From positions 1 to 37,334 of the forward strand of contig JAAYKF010000016.1 in assembly GCA_012522535.1 (NCBI GenBank): 37,334 nt of DNA, given 5' to 3'. Positions 26,807 to 36,062 of the stretch are shown piece after piece. The translations under genes and the position numbers were made by a program. Every line of letters starts with the position of its first letter. Position 1 is the first letter of the stretch. Origin of the DNA: Bacteroidales bacterium (GTDB taxonomy: Bacteria > Bacteroidota > Bacteroidia > Bacteroidales > WCHB1-69). Under the pieces are notes generated by a model that was not told the DNA's origin, made no database searches, and saw nothing but the letters and a program-made list of their open reading frames with translations.

Positions 26807-26837
26807 TAACTTTTATCTATAATCTTTTATCTAATAT

Positions 26838-28514
26838 CTACTTTATCAGTTTTTTATATTTAATTCGTTTTGGACCTTCGTCGCCAAGGCGTTTTTTTCT
26901 ATTTTCTTCATATTCGGAGTAGGAGCCTTCAAAATAATAGACTTGTGAGTCGCCTTCAAAGGCTAAAATATGTGTACAAACTCTGTCTAAAAACCAGCGG
27001 TCGTGGGAGATGATTACGGCACAGCCAGCAAAATTATCCAGACCCTCTTCTAAAGCTCTAAGGGTGTTAACGTCAATATCGTTGGTGGGTTCGTCTAAAA
27101 GTAGCACATTTGCCTCCGATTTCAATGTCATTGCCAAATGCAGCCTGTTACGCTCGCCACCGGAGAGTACGCCAGCTTTTTTACTTTGGTCGGTACCACT
27201 AAAATTAAATCGAGAAATATAGGCTCTTGAATTTATCATTCTGCCATCAAGCATCATTTGCTCTTCGCCACCCGAAATGACTTCATAGACAGATTTTTCG
27301 GGGTCAACTTGGCTGTGCTGCTGATCGACATAGGCTAATTTTACTGTTTCACCCACAACGAAATTTCCGCTATCGGGCTGTTCCAATCCCATAATTAGTC
27401 TAAAAAGTGTTGTTTTTCCAGCACCGTTTGGACCAATAATTCCCACAATTCCGTTGGGTGGAAGTGAGAAATTTAAATTTTCGTACAACAATTTATCGTC
27501 ATATCCTTTGCTAACATTTTGAGCCTCAATGACATTATTACCCAATCGTGGACCGTTGGGGATAAAAATCTCCAATCTTTCTTCTTTCTCTTTTGAGTCT
27601 TGATTTAGAAGTTTTTCATAGGCGTTCAAACGAGCTTTTGACTTAGCATGACGGGCTTTTGGAGCCATTCGCACCCATTCTAATTCACGTTCAAGGGTCT
27701 TTCTGCGTCTGCTTTCTGTTTTTTCCTCTTGTGCCAATCTGTTTGATTTTTGTTCCAACCATGATGAGTAGTTTCCTTTCCACGGAATGCCTTCGCCACG
27801 GTCTAACTCAAGAATCCAGCCAGCTACATTGTCTAAGAAATATCTATCGTGTGTAACCGAAATCACAGTGCCTTTATATTGCTGCAAATGCACCTCGAGC
27901 CATTCTATGGATTCGGCATCCAAGTGGTTTGTGGGTTCGTCTAATAAAAGAATATCGGGCTGTTGGAGTAATAGTCGGCAAAGTGCCACCCTGCGGCGTT
28001 CGCCACCAGAAAGATTTTTGATGGGGGTGTCGCCCTCGGGGCAGCGGAGCGCATCCATAGCTCTCTCTAATTTGGAGTCCAATTCCCAAGCGTCGTGCTG
28101 TTCAATTAAATCGGTGAGTTGTCCCTGACGCTCAATGAGTTTGTTCATTTCGTCATCGCTCATTGGCTCGGCAAACTTGTTGCTTACCTCTTCGTATTCT
28201 TTCAGAATATCTGCCACTTCCTGAACACCTTCGGTAACGATGTCAATGACGGTTTTGGAGTCGTCCAAAATAGGCTCTTGAGGAAGGTATCCAACGCTAT
28301 ATCCCGGCGAAAAAACCACTTCACCATTATAGGATTTGTCTTCGCCAGCAATAATTTTCAAAAGGGATGATTTTCCTGAACCATTTAGACCAATTACGCC
28401 AATTTTGGCACCATAGTAGAAGGATAAATATATATCTTTCAAAACTTGTTTCGAGGGGGGATAGGTCTTGCTAACTCGCACCATCGAAAAGATAATTTTC
28501 TTGTCGTCGCTCAT
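26838..28514 (-). CDS. ettA: ABC-F family ATPase, EttA-like (energy-dependent translational throttle)
   Basis: Two ABC cassettes: GLNGSGKSS/LSGGERRRVAL and GPNGAGKTT/LSGGERNRLHL, linker ELEWVRMAPKARHAKSKARLNAYEKL. Confidence 0.93.
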   Translation of the reverse strand: MSDDKKIIFSMVRVSKTYPPSKQVLKDIYLSFYYGAKIGVIGLNGSGKSSLLKIIAGEDKSYNGEVVFSPGYSVGYLPQEPILDDSKTVIDIVTEGVQEVADILKEYEEVSNKFAEPMSDDEMNKLIERQGQLTDLIEQHDAWELDSKLERAMDALRCPEGDTPIKNLSGGERRRVALCRLLLQQPDILLLDEPTNHLDAESIEWLEVHLQQYKGTVISVTHDRYFLDNVAGWILELDRGEGIPWKGNYSSWLEQKSNRLAQEEKTESRRRKTLERELEWVRMAPKARHAKSKARLNAYEKLLNQDSKEKEERLEIFIPNGPRLGNNVIEAQNVSKGYDDKLLYENLNFSLPPNGIVGIIGPNGAGKTTLFRLIMGLEQPDSGNFVVGETVKLAYVDQQHSQVDPEKSVYEVISGGEEQMMLDGRMINSRAYISRFNFSGTDQSKKAGVLSGGERNRLHLAMTLKSEANVLLLDEPTNDIDVNTLRALEEGLDNFAGCAVIISHDRWFLDRVCTHILAFEGDSQVYYFEGSYSEYEENRKKRLGDEGPKRIKYKKLIK

Positions 28515-28550
28515 ATGATTTTATTTTTTAACGAAGATATAAAAATATTT

Positions 28551-28558
28551 CAAATCTA
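28551..28558 (-). promoter_or_regulatory. Putative -7 box TAGATTTG upstream of ettA
   Basis: Plus-strand CAAATCTA, 36 nt from the ettA start. Confidence 0.35.
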
Positions 28559-28572
28559 AACTCAATTCAGTA

Positions 28573-29625
28573 TTAGAATATATTTTTCATTAATTCTGCT
28601 TTCTCCTCCATATCCAATATCAATTTCATCTGATTTTTTGCTCTATCGATATTGTGATTGGAATATTTTATTTTGTAGTAATCGTCGCCACGAAGATAGT
28701 CGGCAAGGAATCTAATTCCCATAATAAAAGCCATAATTCGAGGTGAAATATGTAGATAATCTATTTCCGATTGGGTTAAAATATCTTCAGTTTCGGAAAG
28801 AAATCCTTTTGCAAAAGATTTGTAATAATCTAAACTTATGCCTACTTTTTTCAAGTCTGTTTCATCTTCTAAAGCCTTAGCAGCGGTGGTTCTGATGGCA
28901 TCGCCAAAGTCGTAATGAATGGCTCCGGGCATCACAGTGTCGAGGTCGATAACAGAGATTGATTTCCCGTTTTCATTAAAAAGTACATTGTTGATTTTTG
29001 TGTCGTTGTGAGTATTGCGAAGTGGAATTTTATCAGTATTAATCAAGGAGTCAAATTTTTCCATTTCGGCACAGCGATCTAAGTAAAAATCTACAATATT
29101 TCTATTGTCATTTAGCCTATTGGCGACATCATTTTTTATGGCATCTCTCAGTTGAGTTACCCTAAGTTTAATGCTATGAAAGCCCGGTATTACTTCATGT
29201 AGTTTTTCTCCTTTTAGGTCGCTCATGCTTTTAATGAACCAGCCATAAGCAACGCCAGCTTGATAGGTAAAATCGTCATTGGGCGAGAGGTCAAAAGATT
29301 GAGATTCGGGAATAAATGTAAACATTCTCCAATATAATCCTTCTTCATCTTTGTGCCAATATTTGCCATCGTTTGTGGCAATGGCTTCCATTATTTTGAA
29401 TCTGTTATCATTTTTACTTTTAAGATGTTCCAATGTGCGAACAATATTTTCTTGAAGTTTTTTAACATTGGGAAAAACATTGGTATTTATCCTTTGAAGT
29501 ATATATTTGGGGCTCTTTTCGCCTTCTACAAATACCGAATAAGTGTCGTTTATATGTCCCGAACCTGTGGGTTTAATTTCTGATATATTATCTTTTATAT
29601 CAAATTTATCTACTATTTTTTTCAT
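28573..29625 (-). CDS. Aminoglycoside-phosphotransferase-fold kinase (N-acetylhexosamine-kinase-like)
   Basis: GSGHINDTYSV, YILQRINTNVFPN, RNTHNDTKINNVLFNENGKSISVIDLDTVMPGAIHYDFGDAIRTTA; start at 29625 because track start 29655 lies inside the rnf terminator hairpin. Confidence 0.8.
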   Translation of the reverse strand: MKKIVDKFDIKDNISEIKPTGSGHINDTYSVFVEGEKSPKYILQRINTNVFPNVKKLQENIVRTLEHLKSKNDNRFKIMEAIATNDGKYWHKDEEGLYWRMFTFIPESQSFDLSPNDDFTYQAGVAYGWFIKSMSDLKGEKLHEVIPGFHSIKLRVTQLRDAIKNDVANRLNDNRNIVDFYLDRCAEMEKFDSLINTDKIPLRNTHNDTKINNVLFNENGKSISVIDLDTVMPGAIHYDFGDAIRTTAAKALEDETDLKKVGISLDYYKSFAKGFLSETEDILTQSEIDYLHISPRIMAFIMGIRFLADYLRGDDYYKIKYSNHNIDRAKNQMKLILDMEEKAELMKNIF

Positions 29626-29637
29626 GATTTTTAATTT

Positions 29638-29671
29638 AAAAAAAATGGCTGTCAATTGTATTCGACAGCCA
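29638..29671 (-). terminator. Rho-independent terminator of the rnf operon
   Basis: Minus strand TGGCTGTC-GAATACAATT-GACAGCCA followed by T8; 8 bp perfect stem. Confidence 0.88.
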
Positions 29672-29696
29672 AATTAAGAAATAAAATGATATGTTT

Positions 29697-30269
29697 TTAA
29701 ACTATTCCAGCAAATCCCATAAATGCCATTGCTAAAATTCCGGCAACTACTAATGAGATTGGAACGCCTTTCATCCCTTCGGGTACTTTAATAAGGTCTA
29801 ATTGTTCTCTAATTCCTGCTAAGATAATTAAGGCTAATCCAAATCCCACGGCGGTGGAGGCGCTATAAACAACTCCTTCTATAAGGTTGAAATCTTTTTT
29901 TACAACCAAAAGAGCAACCCCTAATACAGCACAGTTTGTGGTGATAAGTGGTAGGAAAATTCCCAAAGCTTGATAGAGTGGTTGACTGATTTTCTTTAAA
30001 ACAATTTCCACCATCTGCACCAAGGCTGCAATAACTAAAATAAAAGATATTGTTTGTAGAAATTCAATATTTAAGGTTTGTAGAACATAAACTTGAATTA
30101 GGTATGTTACTATGCTTGCTAATACCATTACGAATGTAACGGCTCCGGCCATTCCTATGGCAGTGTTAACCTTGTTTGAAACTCCAAGAAAAGGGCATAC
30201 TCCAAGGAATTGTGCTAAAACTATATTGTTTACAAATATTGCCGATATTATTATTAAAATATATTCCAT
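29697..30269 (-). CDS. rnfA: Rnf electron transport complex subunit A
   Basis: NNIVLAQFLGVCPFLGVSNKVNTAIGMAGAVTFVM, TTNCAVLGVALL. Confidence 0.96.
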   Translation of the reverse strand: MEYILIIISAIFVNNIVLAQFLGVCPFLGVSNKVNTAIGMAGAVTFVMVLASIVTYLIQVYVLQTLNIEFLQTISFILVIAALVQMVEIVLKKISQPLYQALGIFLPLITTNCAVLGVALLVVKKDFNLIEGVVYSASTAVGFGLALIILAGIREQLDLIKVPEGMKGVPISLVVAGILAMAFMGFAGIV

Positions 30270-30274
30270 ATCTA

Positions 30275-30862
30275 TTAATTTTTAGCTTTATTAATTTTAT
30301 TTACAAGTGCAATCATATATCCAAGAGCGATGAAAGCACCTGGTGCTAATACAAATATTAATGCACCATCGCCAGGGAATAATTCAAGACCGAAAATTGC
30401 TCCAGAGCCCAGCATCTCGCGGATAGCACCCAGAATTCCTAATGCTAATGTGAAGCCCAATCCCATTCCTGCTCCATCTAAGAGAGATGAGAGTGTGGTG
30501 TTTTTACTAGCGAATGCTTCGGCACGTCCTAACACAATGCAGTTAACCACAATCAGAGGAATGAAAATACCTAAGGTGGCATATAGGGCAGGGACGTAGG
30601 CTTGAATTAGTAGGTCAACTATGGTAACAAATGTTGCGATAACAACAACATATGCTGGAATACGAACAGTGTCGGGAATGAGTTTCGACATAAGAGAAAT
30701 AACCACATTTGAGCCAATTAAAACAAATGTTGTGGCGAGTCCCATTCCCAATCCGTTGAAGGCTGAAGAGGTTGTTGCCAGAGCTGGACAAGTCCCCAGA
30801 ACCAGCACCAAAATTGGGTTCTCTCTAATAAATCCTTTTGTAAAGTTTTTCCATTGATTCAT
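30275..30862 (-). CDS. rnfE: Rnf electron transport complex subunit E
   Basis: [50 protein letters not shown]. Confidence 0.96.
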   Translation of the reverse strand: MNQWKNFTKGFIRENPILVLVLGTCPALATTSSAFNGLGMGLATTFVLIGSNVVISLMSKLIPDTVRIPAYVVVIATFVTIVDLLIQAYVPALYATLGIFIPLIVVNCIVLGRAEAFASKNTTLSSLLDGAGMGLGFTLALGILGAIREMLGSGAIFGLELFPGDGALIFVLAPGAFIALGYMIALVNKINKAKN

Positions 30863-30864
30863 GC

Positions 30865-31482
30865 TTATTCCTCCTCTATATTTTGTTCTGCATCATTGGC
30901 AGAATTTTGCTCATTACTATAATGTTTTACATATGCTCTATGGGCACGCTCAAGGGCATCGCAATAGGCACGTGATGTGATGGTAGCTGCTGTTATGGCA
31001 TCTACGTTTTGGTCAACATCTAAATTAGTTTCACTAAGATTTAGACCCTTAAATTGCTCGTTCCAGTTTGACTTGCTTTTGCTGGCTTTATCGCCCAATC
31101 CGGGGGTCTCTTTGTGTTCAAGGATATTGTTGTCGATAATATTTCCTTCAAGGTCAAAACCTACCATAATGGTAAACCTGCCACTAAAGCCTCTATCGGT
31201 GTATGATAGGACAGCTGTTGCCTGGCGTTGGTTGTTAATCATAATTTCGTAAAAATATAGGCTGTCGTTGCCATCATCGGGCATAACAGCAAATTCATTA
31301 ATAGTGCCCTTGTCGGCTCCTGGCACAACAAGATTTATACTGCTTTGTAGCTCTTTAACCTTAACTTGTGCGATGGGGTCTAAGGTGAGTTTGTAAACAA
31401 ATCCAAGAGCAATAGCAGCAATGCCAGTGATTAGCGACAGTACTATTGTCATATTTTTAAATGAGCTTTCTATTTTTGCCAT
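30865..31482 (-). CDS. rnfG: Rnf electron transport complex subunit G (FMN-binding)
   Basis: [13 protein letters not shown] and flavinylation-type motif [14 protein letters not shown]. Confidence 0.94.
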   Translation of the reverse strand: MAKIESSFKNMTIVLSLITGIAAIALGFVYKLTLDPIAQVKVKELQSSINLVVPGADKGTINEFAVMPDDGNDSLYFYEIMINNQRQATAVLSYTDRGFSGRFTIMVGFDLEGNIIDNNILEHKETPGLGDKASKSKSNWNEQFKGLNLSETNLDVDQNVDAITAATITSRAYCDALERAHRAYVKHYSNEQNSANDAEQNIEEE

Positions 31483-31489
31483 ATCAAAC

Positions 31490-32485
31490 TTATTTTTTTA
31501 CTTTGCCAAAAGCTTTTGGTTTACTAACATTATTGATAAGTGGAACTAAGGCATTCATTAGCAAAATGGCAAACGAAATGCCTTCGGGATAGGCTCCCCA
31601 AAGCCGTATTACGACCGTTATTATTCCAATTCCGACCCCGAAAATTATTTGTCCTTTGGGTGTCATAGGTGAAGTTGCCATGTCGGTTGCCATAAAAAAT
31701 GCACCCAAAATTATACCGCCTGTTAAAACGTGAAATAGGGGTGGTGCATACATATCTGGATTTATGCCGTGCAATATTCCAGTAAAAATACCGATGGTTG
31801 CCAATATTGAAAATGGTATATGCCAAGTTATCACCCTACGACCTAACAGAAACAGTGCACCTATAACAAGTGCTAAAACTGGTACCTCACCCAAAGAACC
31901 TCCCATATTTCCCCAAAACATATCGGTGAAAGTTACTGGAAGTTTATCAAAAATTTCACTAATTGATAAACCTTCTTTAACTCCCTCTTTTACTATTGCA
32001 AGCGGGGTCGCACCAGTTTCGGCATCAACAAGTGAAAAGTCGAGAACGTCAACTTTGGGCCAAGTTGTCATCTGTACAGGAAAAGAAATTAGCAAAAATA
32101 CACGTCCAACCAATGCTGGGTTGAAAGGGTTTTTACCCAAGCCTCCGAATGACATTTTTGCGATTCCAATAGCTACAAATGAACCAATTACTACTATCCA
32201 CCATTGCAGATTTGAAGGCAGATTGAAAGCTAGTAACAAGCCCGTAACAACGGCTGATAAATCTCCGATGCTTTTAGTGCCTTTAAAGAATAATTTTTGA
32301 ATTATCCACTCGAAAAAAACTGCGGAAGCAATGGCTATCAAACTTACCCTTATGGCACTTATGCCAAAATAGTAAACCGACACAAACATAGCAGGCAATA
32401 ATGAAATTATCACCATTAACATGATTTTTTTAACAGAAGATTTTCTGTTTATGTGTGGTGAACCCGATATTGTAAATAGTTTCAT
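31490..32485 (-). CDS. rnfD: Rnf electron transport complex subunit D
   Basis: SGSPHINRKSSVKKIML, AFNLPSNLQWWIV, GGLGKNPFNPALVGRVFL, DAETGATPLA flavinylation-type motif, MATDMATSPMTPKGQIIFG. Confidence 0.96.
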   Translation of the reverse strand: MKLFTISGSPHINRKSSVKKIMLMVIISLLPAMFVSVYYFGISAIRVSLIAIASAVFFEWIIQKLFFKGTKSIGDLSAVVTGLLLAFNLPSNLQWWIVVIGSFVAIGIAKMSFGGLGKNPFNPALVGRVFLLISFPVQMTTWPKVDVLDFSLVDAETGATPLAIVKEGVKEGLSISEIFDKLPVTFTDMFWGNMGGSLGEVPVLALVIGALFLLGRRVITWHIPFSILATIGIFTGILHGINPDMYAPPLFHVLTGGIILGAFFMATDMATSPMTPKGQIIFGVGIGIITVVIRLWGAYPEGISFAILLMNALVPLINNVSKPKAFGKVKK

Positions 32486-32512
32486 ATATAAAATTAGCTT
32501 TATTTCTGATTT

Positions 32513-33853
32513 TTATCTTTTTGCTCGTGAACGAATAATGGCTCCAACTCTTGCTTTACCAACTCTAATATAATCCAGTAGCTCACGTTTTGAAGGGCAG
32601 ATAAACTGACAAGAACCACATTCAATACAGTCCATTATTCTGTTCAATTCAGCATCTTCCCACCTTTCTGAATCTACCAATTGTTGTAGTAAATATGGCT
32701 CAAGCCCCATGGGGCATACAGATACGCACTTGGCACATCTGATGCAATTTAGTGGTTTTTTGCGTTTAGATTCAGCCTTGGTCATCATCAAAACTCCCGA
32801 AGTACCTTTCGTAACTGGCACATCTAAATTGCTAATTGCCTTGCCCATCATTGGACCACCCGAAATTACTTTGCCAGTATCTTCAGGTAATCCGCCAACA
32901 TGGTCGATAAGTTCTTTCACAGGTGTGCCTATTCGTACCAATAAATTACTGGGGTTTTTTACAGCTTTTCCAGTAACAGTAACCACTCTCTCAATCAAGG
33001 GTTTGTTCTTTTGAACAGCTTCGTAACTAGCCAATGCAGTACCTACATTATTTACAACACAACCAACCTCTATGGGCAATTTGCCTGAAGGAACTTCTCG
33101 CTTGGTTAGTGCTCTAATTAGCTGTTTCTCAGCCCCTTGTGGATATTTAACCCTCAAAGGCTGTATCTCAATATCTTTGAAGCTTTTAGCCACTTCTTGC
33201 ATCTTTGCAATGGCATCCAATTTATTGTTTTCAATTCCAACCAATGCTTTTTTAGCCCCAGATGCTTTTTTCAAAATGTCGATACCTATTAAAATCTCTT
33301 CTGTTTTTTCTAACATTATTGCATGGTCGGAAGTGAGGTATGGCTCGCATTCCACTGCATTGATTATCAGATAGTCAACATCTTTACCCTCGGGTATCAT
33401 GTATTTTATATGCGAAGGGAAAGTAGCTCCACCCATACCCACAATGCCTTTTTCTTTTAGTATGTCTGTAATTTCCTTAGCACTCAAATTACATTCTTTA
33501 ATAATTGCACTGCTGTTGTCTATACCATCTTCCCACTCATTACCTTCAACTTTTATAACAATATTGGCTTTGCGATAACCGCTAGCATCAATTATTTCGT
33601 CTATTTTTTCCACGGTGCCAGAAACTGGCGAATGCACATTGGCACTAATAAATGCATCGGCTTTTGCCAGTAGTGTGCCAATTTTTACTGTGTCGTTCCT
33701 CTTAACCAAAAGACTTGAAGGTGCTCCCAAATGTTGAGTTACAGGAACATAAACTTTCTCTGGAATAGGAAAAACTTCAATTGGCTTTGCAGCAGAAAAT
33801 TTATTCTCCTCTGGATGAATTCCGCCAATTCTAAATGTTTTTAATCTTGCCAC
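32513..33853 (-). CDS. rnfC: Rnf electron transport complex subunit C
   Basis: GGIHPEENK, GMGGATFPSHIKY, NAVECEPYLTSDH, two 4Fe-4S motifs CIRCAKCVSVCP and CIECGSCQFICP. Confidence 0.96.
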   Translation of the reverse strand: MARLKTFRIGGIHPEENKFSAAKPIEVFPIPEKVYVPVTQHLGAPSSLLVKRNDTVKIGTLLAKADAFISANVHSPVSGTVEKIDEIIDASGYRKANIVIKVEGNEWEDGIDNSSAIIKECNLSAKEITDILKEKGIVGMGGATFPSHIKYMIPEGKDVDYLIINAVECEPYLTSDHAIMLEKTEEILIGIDILKKASGAKKALVGIENNKLDAIAKMQEVAKSFKDIEIQPLRVKYPQGAEKQLIRALTKREVPSGKLPIEVGCVVNNVGTALASYEAVQKNKPLIERVVTVTGKAVKNPSNLLVRIGTPVKELIDHVGGLPEDTGKVISGGPMMGKAISNLDVPVTKGTSGVLMMTKAESKRKKPLNCIRCAKCVSVCPMGLEPYLLQQLVDSERWEDAELNRIMDCIECGSCQFICPSKRELLDYIRVGKARVGAIIRSRAKR

Positions 33854-33892
33854 TTTATGTATGTTTATTATCTTTATACAATATTTATTACA

Positions 33893-34753
33893 TTAATTTT
33901 CTTCCACAACTGCGGTCTCTTCCTTAACCCTACGAGGGGGGAAGTTTAGCTCTATAATTGCATCTGTGGGACAAACTTCAACGCATTTGCGACAAAGTTT
34001 GCACTTTTCATAATCTATATATGCCAAATTGTTTTCCAAAGTAATTGCATCAAAAGGGCATGCTTTTACACATTTTCCACATCCAATGCACGCTACTGAG
34101 CAGTTTCTTCTCGCAATGGCACCCTTCTCTTTGTTCACACAACTGACATATATTCGTCTATCTCTTTTACCTTTATTTCTAAGTTCAATAATACTTCTTG
34201 GACAAGCCGTAACGCAAGCTCCGCAGGCAACACAATTGTCCGAAATAATCACTGGCAAGCCTGTTTCTTTGTCCATATACATGGCGTCAAACTTGCAAGC
34301 TGCAACACAGTCGCCACAGCCCAAACAGCCGTTTGGACAGCCTGTTTCACCAGCAAAAAGCGTGTTGGCAAAAGCACAACTCATTGCCGAGTCGTAAATG
34401 GCTTTTGATGGTGCGTTGGCTTTAGTGCCATTGCAACGAACAACTGCAATTTGTGGCTCCCGTTCAACGGCTTCAACACCCAAAACAGGTGAGATTAGTT
34501 TTACTAAATCGTTTCCGCCTACTGGACAAAAAAGATTGTCCATATTGCCCTGTCTTACAATAGTTTCGGCAAAACTTCTACAGCCTGCATATCCGCATCC
34601 ACCGCAGTTGGCAGCAGGTAATAAGTCTGCAATTATATCAATTTTGGGGTCTTCAATCACCTTGAATTTCTGTGATACAAAATATAGTATAACTGCCGAG
34701 ATAAATCCGATAACTGCAAGGGCTATAACCGAGTAAATTATTATTGTTCCCAC
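33893..34753 (-). CDS. rnfB: Rnf electron transport complex subunit B
   Basis: LLPAANCGGCGYAGC plus four ferredoxin-type motifs; GTG start. Confidence 0.95.
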   Translation of the reverse strand: MGTIIIYSVIALAVIGFISAVILYFVSQKFKVIEDPKIDIIADLLPAANCGGCGYAGCRSFAETIVRQGNMDNLFCPVGGNDLVKLISPVLGVEAVEREPQIAVVRCNGTKANAPSKAIYDSAMSCAFANTLFAGETGCPNGCLGCGDCVAACKFDAMYMDKETGLPVIISDNCVACGACVTACPRSIIELRNKGKRDRRIYVSCVNKEKGAIARRNCSVACIGCGKCVKACPFDAITLENNLAYIDYEKCKLCRKCVEVCPTDAIIELNFPPRRVKEETAVVEEN

Positions 34754-34789
34754 TTTGTTAAATTTGATAATTAAGCGTTTTCTTTCAAA

Positions 34790-34798
34790 GCAAATTTA
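34790..34798 (-). promoter_or_regulatory. Putative -7 box TAAATTTGC upstream of rnfB
   Basis: Plus-strand GCAAATTTA, 36 nt upstream of the GTG start. Confidence 0.45.
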
Positions 34799-34844
34799 TG
34801 TAAGTTTTGCAATTAATCATATTTTTTCAAGTTTAAGTTGCTAA

Positions 34845-34880
34845 CATAACATAGTGTCATAATTGATGCACTGTGTAATG
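34845..34880. promoter_or_regulatory. 36 nt imperfect inverted repeat between rnfB and trxB
   Basis: CATAACATAGTG (34845-34856) / CACTGTGTAATG (34869-34880): 10 of 12 positions complementary, with an inner CAT/ATG. Confidence 0.55.
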
Positions 34881-34981
34881 TGTTGAAAATCAAGTCTTTT
34901 TCAAATAATTAGAATGTTTCTAAATTAATTGTGAAAATTTTAACGATAAATTAAATGCTATTAAACGACTATTAATGCTTT

Positions 34982-35009
34982 GTTAAACGAACTCTTTGTT
35001 TAACTTTTT
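34982..35009 (+). promoter_or_regulatory. Inverted repeat GTTAAAC-N9-GTTTAAC followed by T5, upstream of trxB
   Basis: Perfect 7 bp arms at 34982-34988 and 34998-35004, then TTTTT. Confidence 0.5.
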
Positions 35010-35072
35010 GCTCTTTTGTTTGTTAGTCTTTCTGTTTTTGTTGCGGAAAATATTTTATTTAAAATAAATATG

Positions 35073-35080
35073 TAATTTTG
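35073..35080 (+). promoter_or_regulatory. Putative -7 box TAATTTTG upstream of trxB
   Basis: Matches TAnnTTTG, 16 nt before ATG 35097; no clear -33 TTG at the usual spacing. Confidence 0.4.
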
Positions 35081-35096
35081 TAAAAAATAAATTGAG

Positions 35097-36038
35097 ATGG
35101 AAAAAGTTAAAACACTTATTATTGGTTCAGGTCCAGCAGGCTATACTGCTGCTATTTATGCTGCTCGTGCAGACTTAAAACCCGTTGTTTATGAAGGTCT
35201 TCAGCCGGGTGGACAATTAACTATCACAACTGATGTGGAGAATTTTCCGGGCTATCCCGAAGGAAAAATGGGTCCAGAAATAATGGACGATATTCGTCAG
35301 CAAGCCTTGCGTTTCGAGGCTGATATTCGCACAGGAATGATTACAAAAGTTGATTTTTCAAAACGTCCATTTGTTTGTACTGCCGATGACGGAAAAATCA
35401 TTGAAGCTGAATCTGTAATCATTGCCACAGGTGCATCTGCTCGCTGGTTGGGTATAAAAGGTGAAGATGAATATAGTGGATATGGTGTTTCGGCTTGTGC
35501 CACCTGCGACGGATTTTTCTACCGCGGAAAAACAGTAGCTGTTATAGGTGGTGGCGACACTGCTGCCGAAGATGCTCAATATCTTGCTAAAATTTCTAAA
35601 AAGGTATATCTAATCCATCGCCGTGATGAGCTTAGAGCCTCAAAAGCTGTTCAGCAAAGAGTTTTCGAAACCGAAAATATTGAAATGGTATGGGATAGTG
35701 TGCCAGTGGAAATTGTGGGCGAACAACAAGGCTTTGTAAAGGCTGTAAATGGGGTAGTGGTGAAAAATGTAAAAACTGAAGAGCAAAAAACTATTGAAAT
35801 TGATGGCGTTTTTGTTGCCATCGGACATAATCCCAATACAAGAACTTTCAGAGAATTTGTAGAACTTAATGAGCAAGGCTACATTAAAACAATTCCAGGT
35901 ACAACCAAAACAAATATCCCCGGCGTTTTCGCCGCAGGCGACGTACAAGACCCCAATTATCGTCAGGCAGTTATTGCAGCTGGAAGTGGCTGTATGGCAG
36001 CTTTAGACGCTGAAAGGTTTTTAAATGAAAATAGATAA
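35097..36038 (+). CDS. trxB: Thioredoxin-disulfide reductase
   Basis: IIGSGPAGYTAAIYAARA, redox-active CATCDG, VIGGGDTAAEDAQYL, GVFAAGDVQDPNYRQAVIAAGSGCMAAL. Confidence 0.97.
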   Translation: MEKVKTLIIGSGPAGYTAAIYAARADLKPVVYEGLQPGGQLTITTDVENFPGYPEGKMGPEIMDDIRQQALRFEADIRTGMITKVDFSKRPFVCTADDGKIIEAESVIIATGASARWLGIKGEDEYSGYGVSACATCDGFFYRGKTVAVIGGGDTAAEDAQYLAKISKKVYLIHRRDELRASKAVQQRVFETENIEMVWDSVPVEIVGEQQGFVKAVNGVVVKNVKTEEQKTIEIDGVFVAIGHNPNTRTFREFVELNEQGYIKTIPGTTKTNIPGVFAAGDVQDPNYRQAVIAAGSGCMAALDAERFLNENR

Positions 36039-36062
36039 AACTTAATCTAGTAATATTTTAGC

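Larger units (their letters stand above)
26137..26837. repeat. Non-coding block of degenerate repeats and hairpins
   Basis: Duplicated AGCCGAA..GCCACCGC element, approx. 64 nt direct repeat, CCACAAAGACACAAAG-type tracts in both orientations, several inverted repeats, no supported ORF. Confidence 0.75.

Noticed and set aside
31764-32300. 178 aa plus-strand ORF antisense to rnfD
   Set aside because: Shadow ORF of a strongly supported RnfD; Ser/Thr/Pro-rich composition typical of antisense translation.
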